DNA of 64,000 bases from Rhodanobacter sp. (GTDB lineage Bacteria; Pseudomonadota; Gammaproteobacteria; Xanthomonadales; Rhodanobacteraceae): assembly GCA_024711345.1 (NCBI GenBank), contig JANJTA010000035.1, positions 264,170 to 328,169 of the forward strand, given 5' to 3'. The notes beneath the pieces are model-generated. The model ran no database searches. It saw nothing but the letters and a program-made list of their open reading frames with translations, and was not told where the DNA came from. Numbering within the stretch: position 1 is the stretch's first letter; each line of letters opens with the position of its first letter. This document shows positions 1 through 8,218 of the stretch, piece by piece. A program made the translations under genes and the position numbers.

Positions 1-93
1 GTTGTTGAGAGGTCGCGCGAAAAGCTCATGGTCTATCAAAACTGCTTGTCCTTGTTATAACTCGGTGAGCTCACGAAAACTTGGCGATTCCAA

Positions 94-624
94 TCACCGT
101 TGCACCTTTCCTGGCACTTTCTTCACGCTGTCAAAATCATAGTCACCGCCCTGTACCTTCTTCTGAGCAGCCGTGAAGTGCCTATCAGGGATGGTCGGGT
201 TTGCTGACCGCGCATCATCCATGCGTTTCATCAAAGACGTGAACTGTTCTTCCAAATCTTCGATTTTACCCGTCGCGCCGATGCGCGAGGCCTGACGGAA
301 ACCATCTTGCAGCGTCTTGAACCGATTCGCGCTGTCGGCGATAGTCGCGAGGCTCACGTCGAGGTCGAGCGCCTTGAAGATGGCCGGGAATAAGCCCGCA
401 ATCAACGACAGGATCGCAACAGCCCAGTCATACGTCGGGTCTCGCATGAGGATTCGTGCACTGGCGAAGGAGCCACAGACGATCGGCACGACGATGAAGA
501 CGATACGTAGCTTGCGCGTCTCCTTTTGCCAGCTAAACAGAGCTGTGGATGTATACAGGCAGGATTCCTCCTGTCGCTTGCACTCGTCAATGATTTCTTG
601 TGCGCGCTGGTCCATCAGGTCCAC
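94..624 (-). CDS. SLATT-domain two-TM membrane protein, probable CBASS effector
   Basis: 176 aa with two hydrophobic segments (LRIVFIVVPIVCGSFASARIL; YDWAVAILSLIAGLFPAIF) followed by a helical tail with regular charge spacing, as in SLATT proteins. Overlaps the upstream CD-NTase gene by ~10 bp. Confidence 0.75.
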   Translation of the reverse strand: MDLMDQRAQEIIDECKRQEESCLYTSTALFSWQKETRKLRIVFIVVPIVCGSFASARILMRDPTYDWAVAILSLIAGLFPAIFKALDLDVSLATIADSANRFKTLQDGFRQASRIGATGKIEDLEEQFTSLMKRMDDARSANPTIPDRHFTAAQKKVQGGDYDFDSVKKVPGKVQR

Positions 625-1589
625 TTCGGTATGTCAAGGCCATAGATTTTCTGCCACTCGTCACCAGCATTGCCTTCGTCATTGGCAAGCTCGTAGTCAC
701 ACGCCTTCACTGCCCGCGCATATGCTGATTCGGCACGCGACTTCCACGCTTCACCAAGCCACAACAGCTCATATGTTCCAGGTGCCGACAGGTACGTGTT
801 CGCCTTCGTAATCATCCACTTGAAGAAGTCGCGACTAATCCAGTCGTAGTAGAAGTAGTCGTTTTTTCGCCAGTCGCATTGGTCAAGGAATTCCACGGCA
901 AGTAGCTCCAGGTAGAAAGACTTGATCGGCACCGAGCACCACGCCTGCCATGCCTTCAGCATGCGGATCAGGCGCCGTACATTGTTCGAGTTGCGTGCAT
1001 CGGCGGCGGTGATCGTATCAACCTCGTGCAGCGGCATCGTCTTCTTGTATGAGCCGCCGTTCTTGGTGTCGCAGACGTAGTACGAACGCTCGGCGTCGTC
1101 GTACAGGAATGCAGGAACAATCTCGACGTTGAAACTGGTGAAAGCCGCGAGGACGACTGGTCCATCACCCTTGATGTCGCTGGTCGGGTTGGTTGCCAGC
1201 AGCTTCCCTTTGACTTCTTGTAGTAGCGCCGATTGCTTGTTGCCGTTGTACTGCTCGAACCGATTGTAGACCTCCAAGGGCAGCACGAAATATAGATCAA
1301 CGTCGCGCGGCGGCCGAATGCGAGTGAGCTTGGCCCACGAGCCAATGTAGAACGCGTGATCGGTTTCCGAGTTTGAGTTCCAGTACGCATGGTTCAGCGT
1401 CTTGACCACACCTTTGAACTTCGTTTCGCCGTCATTGCGCTGCAAATCAGTGAGCTCCAGGTTGTTCAAGAACGTCCTGAACCGCTTCCTGACGTAGATC
1501 CACTTCGGTGCTTCTTCGCCCGCAGCAATCGCAAGAGACATCAGACTGTCACCGATATTGCTTTGCGCGCCCAGGCCGGAGAAGAGCAC
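615..1589 (-). CDS. CD-NTase / nucleotidyltransferase (SMODS-like), CBASS-type
   Basis: GSWAKLTRIRPPRDVDLYFVLP (GS...DxD nucleotidyltransferase signature) plus a later acidic strand FNVEIVPAF. Overlaps the SLATT gene. Confidence 0.8.
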   Translation of the reverse strand: MLFSGLGAQSNIGDSLMSLAIAAGEEAPKWIYVRKRFRTFLNNLELTDLQRNDGETKFKGVVKTLNHAYWNSNSETDHAFYIGSWAKLTRIRPPRDVDLYFVLPLEVYNRFEQYNGNKQSALLQEVKGKLLATNPTSDIKGDGPVVLAAFTSFNVEIVPAFLYDDAERSYYVCDTKNGGSYKKTMPLHEVDTITAADARNSNNVRRLIRMLKAWQAWCSVPIKSFYLELLAVEFLDQCDWRKNDYFYYDWISRDFFKWMITKANTYLSAPGTYELLWLGEAWKSRAESAYARAVKACDYELANDEGNAGDEWQKIYGLDIPKWT

Positions 1590-1964
1590 CAGCCCCCTGC
1601 GGGCTTAAGCGGCGCACCGTGACTGGGCACAGTGGTGGTGAGACCGACTCCTTGCGGCTTTGGCTGGACAGCAAAGGCATTTGCTAGACAAAGCAAGCTG
1701 TTCGACGGGGGATGGGTCACAATATCTCCTGAGAGTACGGCTATGCCGATTAAATTTACCGCATTTTGCGGCACTGATATCACCGAAAGCCATCGGTGCA
1801 TCAAGTTTTCGGGAAGGAAAGGTCACTCTAATGCTCGCCCCATGCCAGATTGGGGCGACTATCGGCGGCACCGTCAGCGACTCCGACGATAGATGACAAC
1901 GATGTGCCAGAAAAATCGAGCTAGCCCTCAATGACTACGAGGCGGTAGATTGTGGAGGTCGATG

Positions 1965-4694
1965 CTAGGACAGCAGGAGCATTGCACGATTGGCAAGCAG
2001 GTTGCTGCGGGCTAGCTTCTCATCCACGGTGATCGCAGCAGTGATTTCCGCAAGCAGGCCCTCGCCGGTCACCTTGTCCGCACCGGTCAACGGATGAAGG
2101 GTGGGACCCAGAAGCTGCTGGATGGCAACAGCAAAGACGTTCTCCTTATACGCAGAGGCAGCTCCGGGACGCGCTGATAGGCGCTGCAACACGGCTCGAG
2201 CATCTTCCAGATTGCCGCTCGGGCGCAACAGTTGGGAGGTAGCCCTGTAGAAGTCCAGTTGGTCTTGCGCTTGTCGCGTCGTGGCCACATCCAGTGCCGA
2301 TGGGACGACCGCACCATCGAGTGCCGTCCAGTTCTTTTCTTTCAGAAGCAACTGAAGTCCGAGGCCAAAAAAGCTAAGCCGGAACTCTGGGGGCGCGCGG
2401 TCCAAGTTTTGCTGGACTTTATCCAAGTGCTCGCGGGCGAGCCCGTATTCGCCGGCAACCAATAAGGACTCGATGCGGTGCTGCAGCTCAGGCCAAGTCC
2501 AAGGCGTTGAAGCCTCTCCCGGCTTCAGCTGCCGCAACCTCGCTTGGATGCTGGACTTCGCCGCCACGGGCAGATGCTGCCAAAGTTCGGCAAGTAGGAC
2601 CGGGTCGTCGGACTGAGCAAGCGCCTGCAGCATGGCTTCCTGATGAATGTCGTCTAGCCGACACCAAGCGGCTGCCAGGTCTTGTGCCGGAGAGCCCCCC
2701 TCAGGTGTAAGCAGGCGGCTTGGGCTGTACCTATCCGTGAGGGCTCCAACGCGACCTTTCTCGGTGTGGTCAATGACGCTGCGCAAAGTGAGCACTTGCA
2801 AAGCGTCACGAAGCTCCGTCGGTATAACTCCATCAGGCCAACCGGCCACGGCGCGTGCGAGCAACCGCACGTGCGCCCTCAGGGTTCGAGCAATGGAAAA
2901 GCGCAGGGACGGCTTCTCATCGTCCGGCGTCTCTCCCAGCAGCTTTGCATTATCGAATGGGACTAGCAGCGCATCTCGATCAGACGCAGCTTGTGTGAAT
3001 GCAATCGCGACGAGTCGTGCGGCCAGTTTTGCGGGTAGGCTGGACGCGTCGGTCCATTCCAAGTGCAGGTCGCGCGCAAACTTTAAATACAGTGTGACGA
3101 TTGGGAGAGCGTCCACCCCGGGCGCGTCCACAAGGCAGTCCAGCCCATCAAGGACTCCCGCGAAGCGCGCCCGGGGCACGTTGTTTTCGTAGGCCGCTTG
3201 GTCAACTAGGTGCCGCAGCACCACGGACTGAACTTCTTTCTTTTCCCTTGATATCATCCCGAGAAGCTGCCGCCCAATCGGTCTCCTCGAATCCGCAACT
3301 GCTCTGTTGCCGCCCTCGCTGTCGACATAGCACCAAGTAACCAAAGACGCGTATTCCTCAAGGTCGAGCGTGCCCATCCCTATGTGGTAAGCCAGGAGCG
3401 ATAGTGCGTCTTGGACCGCAAACGCCTTGGTCTGGGCTTCACGGCTCACATTGCGGTCACTATCCCGTCCCCTCCACGACTCCTGCCGCCACTCGATGGC
3501 CAACTTTGTAGCTAGGCAGGCGGTTCGTTGGTGCATAAGCATATCCACCAACAGCACTGGCGCGGCATCGACTTGGCATAGGAATTTCTGCAACGCCACC
3601 GGATGGTCGGCTGCGAACGATATGACCGCCGCTGCTGCGGTCATGATGTTCGGCCCAGTGCCGACCTTCTCAAGCTCGGAACAAAGCAGGCCAAATGCAA
3701 AGCTAACCGTGCTCGTTCCGAACCGCTCCATTATGAAGTGTTCAACCTGGGGCCACTTTAACCAATCGGCACGAGACACCAGCGTTCGCGGCGGTACCTT
3801 CCTCGGAGTCCCGGCGTACCGCAGTTGATCCTGCGGAATAGCGAACGTCTTTTCGAGCACTTCTGCGTAGCGTACGGCATCGTTGTCCCAGGCACCCCAA
3901 AGGGTTTGGCGAGCCAACGCACGATGAGCGGCCTCACGGCAATACCGCATCTCGATGGCCCCCCAGCCAGTGTCCCACTTCCAGGCAATTCCAAGGACCT
4001 CACACCACCCAGACCACTCCAAGAAGGCTCTGTCGACAGCCTTGACCTCAGCCTCTAGCAGTGCCGACGAACCACTAGCCTCATTCGCTACGGGAGTCGC
4101 TACCTGAATTGAGTTGCCGCTATTGTCCACGGTACGAGGCTGCGGATTCGGACACAGCCGCTCCCACAGTCGGCCTGCAAGCCAGTCCGGGTATCTAGTA
4201 GGAATGTGCCGCTCGAGCCAGTTTTCGACCAATATCCTAGCTGCAAGCGCTTGGGCGTCCGGAGGCGGCGTGTCAGTCTTCGCTACGAGCCGAGCGCTGC
4301 CTAGCCCCGTTAGAAAGTTTTTTGTGCTTGGGCTCGGATAGGTGATATGCGAGAACATGCCTAAAGGCGGGCTCTGCATAATCCAGCGTCCGCCATCGAA
4401 GAACACCCAGCCCGAACGCGCGAGGTCATCGAACATCGGGCCGTCGTCTGCAATGCGCTGCTCCGATTCATCCCATATCTTGGCAATATCCTCTGCCCCA
4501 CCGGGATACTCCAATCGGTAGTGCTGGCACAGGTCGAGAAGGCTCAGCTCGTCGACCATTTCGTCCGCTCCGAAGATGGGACGTGGCTGACGCGATCGCG
4601 ACAACCAGCGCTCGAACATTTGCATCAGCTCGAAGCGCACCTTCAGCGGTGCTCCCATGCCTTCGAGCGGACGCACTTCTTCGAATCCTGCCAT
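1965..4694 (-). CDS. Uncharacterised 909-aa helical/TPR-like protein in defence island
   Basis: Long uninterrupted ORF with normal composition. C-terminal part (ELQHRIESLLVAGEYGLAREHLDKVQQNLDRAPPEF...) looks like helical repeats. No P-loop or nuclease motif seen. Confidence 0.75.
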   Translation of the reverse strand: MAGFEEVRPLEGMGAPLKVRFELMQMFERWLSRSRQPRPIFGADEMVDELSLLDLCQHYRLEYPGGAEDIAKIWDESEQRIADDGPMFDDLARSGWVFFDGGRWIMQSPPLGMFSHITYPSPSTKNFLTGLGSARLVAKTDTPPPDAQALAARILVENWLERHIPTRYPDWLAGRLWERLCPNPQPRTVDNSGNSIQVATPVANEASGSSALLEAEVKAVDRAFLEWSGWCEVLGIAWKWDTGWGAIEMRYCREAAHRALARQTLWGAWDNDAVRYAEVLEKTFAIPQDQLRYAGTPRKVPPRTLVSRADWLKWPQVEHFIMERFGTSTVSFAFGLLCSELEKVGTGPNIMTAAAAVISFAADHPVALQKFLCQVDAAPVLLVDMLMHQRTACLATKLAIEWRQESWRGRDSDRNVSREAQTKAFAVQDALSLLAYHIGMGTLDLEEYASLVTWCYVDSEGGNRAVADSRRPIGRQLLGMISREKKEVQSVVLRHLVDQAAYENNVPRARFAGVLDGLDCLVDAPGVDALPIVTLYLKFARDLHLEWTDASSLPAKLAARLVAIAFTQAASDRDALLVPFDNAKLLGETPDDEKPSLRFSIARTLRAHVRLLARAVAGWPDGVIPTELRDALQVLTLRSVIDHTEKGRVGALTDRYSPSRLLTPEGGSPAQDLAAAWCRLDDIHQEAMLQALAQSDDPVLLAELWQHLPVAAKSSIQARLRQLKPGEASTPWTWPELQHRIESLLVAGEYGLAREHLDKVQQNLDRAPPEFRLSFFGLGLQLLLKEKNWTALDGAVVPSALDVATTRQAQDQLDFYRATSQLLRPSGNLEDARAVLQRLSARPGAASAYKENVFAVAIQQLLGPTLHPLTGADKVTGEGLLAEITAAITVDEKLARSNLLANRAMLLLS

Positions 4695-5140
4695 GCCCCA
4701 CCCCGCTCTCTAGGTACCGTGCTATGCATTTTACGCGCGAAGCTGCACTGTTCCGCTTCGCTACACAGCGGACGTTGCAGCCGGCGCTCCTGAAAGCAGA
4801 CGGTCACCACCGGCAGAAACCGGTCGGTATCTGCCTGTTGCAGCTCGCCGTGGCGCCATCGAGCCTCCAAGGGCCGTGATCGGCCAGGAGCGGAAATCGG
4901 ACGCTTGGTCGAGTAATTTGCGTTTGTCAACAACTGCTCGACACACCCTCGGTGCAAGACGTTATTGATTTTTAAGGGAGGCGAAAACATGGCCGAAGTG
5001 GCCGCGCATTTGCAGTCGTCAGAGCTGGCCCGTTCACACGTGAGCTTGGCCGCCTGTCGCCACCGCGGCAGGCACCATATGTCCGAGGGTCCGCGTGTCA
5101 GATTGAGACCGGTTCCTCTTCGCACACCGGATGATGAGTT

Positions 5141-7249
5141 TCAGTTCTCAATGTGACGAAACCCTTCGAGCTGACAGCGTTCCGCGATTTCCAGAAGCTT
5201 TCGCCAATCTCGTTCCGACGCGATCCGAAGAACCGTGTTTTGAGAGGCTGCCCGGCGAATCAAGGCCAGCTCAGGCCCAAAAACATGCTGGTGTAGACCA
5301 TCCCAATTCATCAGTGCACTCCAGTAACCACTAGCCGACTTCAGAACAATTTGCTTCTGAAGGGAGATGCCGTCGTCCTGAGCACCTTGCCGCGTTTTTT
5401 CCCGCTCGGTGCGGCTTGCAGTTTCCCGGTCAATAGACCATTCAAGCGCCGTGGCATCCAGCCTTAGGGGGATCGCTGACACCTTCTCCCAACAAGCCTC
5501 TTTTTTTGCCCATTCGCCGACATTCGAAGAGCCCTCTGGGAGGTCGAGAAGAGCGCGCTGCGCAAGCTGCGCCGCTCGCCTGAAGGTATCCAGCAAACTC
5601 TCATCAGCCAGTTGCCTATCCCAAATCCTTCCAATGTTGGGTTCCCGGCCTCCCTTCCGAACCACGTGGAAAATCAATGACCACGCGTAGGCGACGATCT
5701 GGGGGCGATAGTCACCTTCGTACCAAGAGCCTCGGCCAGCAGAAACGATATCTTCTCCGGCTTTCCACAAAATCGCCATCGCGACAATTTGCTGAAAATA
5801 TCCGTCGCCAAATCGAGGGCTCATCTCCTCCCACTGCTGAGTCTCGGTTCGATCGCCCTTGGCCGAGAATTTTCCCGCAAATCGAATGAAGTTCTTCTGT
5901 GCACCCAAACTGACCCAGTAGGGCTTCTCTTCCAGTGCGCTGTCGTACTTTGCAAGCTCGGTCTTGTTGATGACCTGACTGGCGGGATACTCGAGATCGA
6001 ATGCGTCCTTCTTTGCCTTGGTCAGATATAGGCGTGCATTCTGGTATTGGCCACGCGCCCGCTCGTAGAACCACTTGCCTTGCACACGCTGACCGGCACG
6101 GGCAGGCACCATGATCCGCCTAGAAATCTCTTCCATTTTTCGATGGAAGGGATGATTGGCGAAGAAATCGGCGATCGCTACTTTGTTTTGAGTATTCGCA
6201 TACTCAGCGATCTTTGGTATGAGGTCGTGCGCGTCCTGGCTTGCAACCACAGTCAGCTTCATGGGGACGCTCACGCCATCCAATCCGAGCCGATCTTGCT
6301 TCCGTGCACGAAGAATGCTCGATGTTGTCTGACCGCCGTTGACGATCTGCAAATCTGAAATTTCGGTGATCCGCAAACCCGTTTCCATAGGCGTCACGGT
6401 CACAGAGGCGGCGGTGGCGGCAATCCCATTGTTGTAGGCAAAGAAGAGAGCTGGCGCGTCTTGGATGGTGGTTCGGATTCCTTTATTGACGCCACCCTTC
6501 ATTCCCAGAAAGGACCTGACATTACCCTCTAACAACCGGCTCCCATATCTCTCGAAAAGATCGGCCAGCAGGTTGCCATCGATCACACATAGGAAGGATT
6601 TGAGGCCTGCTCCTTTGGAGGCCTCGATGCACTGAATTCCTACAGCCCCGAAGTCTGAGAGGTTGATCTCCAGGACCTCCCTCTCACGTGATGACTCGTA
6701 GAGCGCCTTGAGCCGCTGCAGATCCCAGATATGGGTTTCGGTCGGTATCCCGGCGAGCTCGGACCGTGACTCGCGCCTGTAGGATCGGCTCAGCGACTGG
6801 TTCGCCAAGATGTGGAATCTGATGCAGGTGATGGAAGAACGCTTCCGCTTCAGCGTGCTCGCCAACTGATAAGCCGGGCTGGACTCGGTGATGCGTTCGT
6901 CCAGATTTCCAGTCAATGCATCCGCAGCGAAGTTCTCGAGCCAGCCTCGCATTTGGTCGACATCTGAGGTCAGCAGGGTGGTCGGTTGTTCGCCGTCGGT
7001 CCATCGGCCGATGACCAAGGAGATGGTTCCGTCCGATTCATCCTGCTCGGTGAAACCGTGCAGCTTGAGCTGACGGCCCTTGGTTCCCTGCCTGGAATCC
7101 TCGGCGAGGATGAACTCGCCAAAGACGGGATCCTCCTCCAATCGCTCAGCGACCTCAGAGACGAATGCAATCGTATCCACGAGGTGTTCGGCTGCACCAC
7201 GCCTGACGATCATCTGGTGAAGTTCTACCAGAAACTCAGAATCTTCCAT
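5141..7249 (-). CDS. AIPR family (abortive infection phage resistance) protein
   Basis: Characteristic block ALFFAYNNGIAATA...ISDLQIVNGGQTTSSILRARK...IAEYANTQNKVAIADFFANHPFHRKMEEISR. Confidence 0.85.
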   Translation of the reverse strand: MEDSEFLVELHQMIVRRGAAEHLVDTIAFVSEVAERLEEDPVFGEFILAEDSRQGTKGRQLKLHGFTEQDESDGTISLVIGRWTDGEQPTTLLTSDVDQMRGWLENFAADALTGNLDERITESSPAYQLASTLKRKRSSITCIRFHILANQSLSRSYRRESRSELAGIPTETHIWDLQRLKALYESSREREVLEINLSDFGAVGIQCIEASKGAGLKSFLCVIDGNLLADLFERYGSRLLEGNVRSFLGMKGGVNKGIRTTIQDAPALFFAYNNGIAATAASVTVTPMETGLRITEISDLQIVNGGQTTSSILRARKQDRLGLDGVSVPMKLTVVASQDAHDLIPKIAEYANTQNKVAIADFFANHPFHRKMEEISRRIMVPARAGQRVQGKWFYERARGQYQNARLYLTKAKKDAFDLEYPASQVINKTELAKYDSALEEKPYWVSLGAQKNFIRFAGKFSAKGDRTETQQWEEMSPRFGDGYFQQIVAMAILWKAGEDIVSAGRGSWYEGDYRPQIVAYAWSLIFHVVRKGGREPNIGRIWDRQLADESLLDTFRRAAQLAQRALLDLPEGSSNVGEWAKKEACWEKVSAIPLRLDATALEWSIDRETASRTEREKTRQGAQDDGISLQKQIVLKSASGYWSALMNWDGLHQHVFGPELALIRRAASQNTVLRIASERDWRKLLEIAERCQLEGFRHIEN

Positions 7250-7258
7250 CGTAAACCC

Positions 7259-8218
7259 TCATTGCTTGGCCCGGATCGCCTGCAGTGACACCACATATGT
7301 TGCGGTCCTGATGCCTCCTGGAACCGACGATGCCGTCAGTCGTGGAAACCGCTCATCCACTGTGAAGCTTTCGACTTGGATCGGCTCGAACGCAATTCCG
7401 TCGTAAAATGAATTTTCGACATAGCCGACCTCCAGAAGGGATTCTCTGAATTGAGCCAAGGCGCGTGGATGCGGAACAAAGCGCCGCTCCACTTTGGCGA
7501 CAGCCATGTTCAAAGTCGTTGCACGGGCCTCATTCGGAGAAGCCGGACGCAATGTCCAAATGCTCAACCGCAAAGGGAGAGGCGAATCAAGCTGCTGAAG
7601 TGAGCTGATGGAAACGCCTTCCGCGTTGGGTCCAATGGCCTTGACTTCGATTGCCTCACGAGAAAACTGGAAATCCTGGTCCCCGCCGGCCGGCCCCACC
7701 CACGCTGTGGTGACCTCAAGCGGCTCGTGCTTTCCCTCGGCCAAGACCGAGTCCATGAGAAGTAGTTCCGCGATCAGGCCCTTGATCTGAAAATCCGCCA
7801 GCAACCCATCCCTACCGTCCTCAAACAACTTCTGCCAGAGGAAGAGACGCCTGCGCACCAGCTCCACAAGCGCGCCTTCACTCTCTAGGCTCTCGGTCTC
7901 ATTGATGAGGTCTTGGCATAGCTGCCCAAAGACTGGAGCAAGCTCGAGCCTTTGGAGACGAAGAATCATCAGCCATGCATCAGAACTTTTCCTCTCATGT
8001 CTGAAATAGTCCAAAGCAGCCGATTGCATGTCTATCACCGGTGGCTTTCGGTGAATCTCAATCGCCAGCAGCAAGTTTCCTTCACTGTCCACACCACCGA
8101 ATACCTTCTTCTCGGAATGCTCATCGACCAAGAAGACAAGGTAGTCACCAGACTTGGGAGGGTTGGTGTGCGCCTTTTCGATTGCTGCTTGCCAAGTCTT
8201 CTCAATCAAGGTCTTCAT
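7259..8218 (-). CDS. PD-(D/E)XK motif protein (DUF4420-like)
   Basis: ORF 7259..8305; likely start MKTLIEKTWQAAIEK at 8218. IEVKAIGPNAEGVSISSLQQLD gives the E-x-K core. Position between Z1 and AIPR genes is typical. Confidence 0.75.
   Translation of the reverse strand: MKTLIEKTWQAAIEKAHTNPPKSGDYLVFLVDEHSEKKVFGGVDSEGNLLLAIEIHRKPPVIDMQSAALDYFRHERKSSDAWLMILRLQRLELAPVFGQLCQDLINETESLESEGALVELVRRRLFLWQKLFEDGRDGLLADFQIKGLIAELLLMDSVLAEGKHEPLEVTTAWVGPAGGDQDFQFSREAIEVKAIGPNAEGVSISSLQQLDSPLPLRLSIWTLRPASPNEARATTLNMAVAKVERRFVPHPRALAQFRESLLEVGYVENSFYDGIAFEPIQVESFTVDERFPRLTASSVPGGIRTATYVVSLQAIRAKQ

Noticed and set aside
4643-5125. 160-aa minus-strand ORF in the gap before the 909-aa gene
   Set aside because: No motif, overlaps the real gene start, composition unlike neighbouring genes; likely non-coding or decayed sequence.
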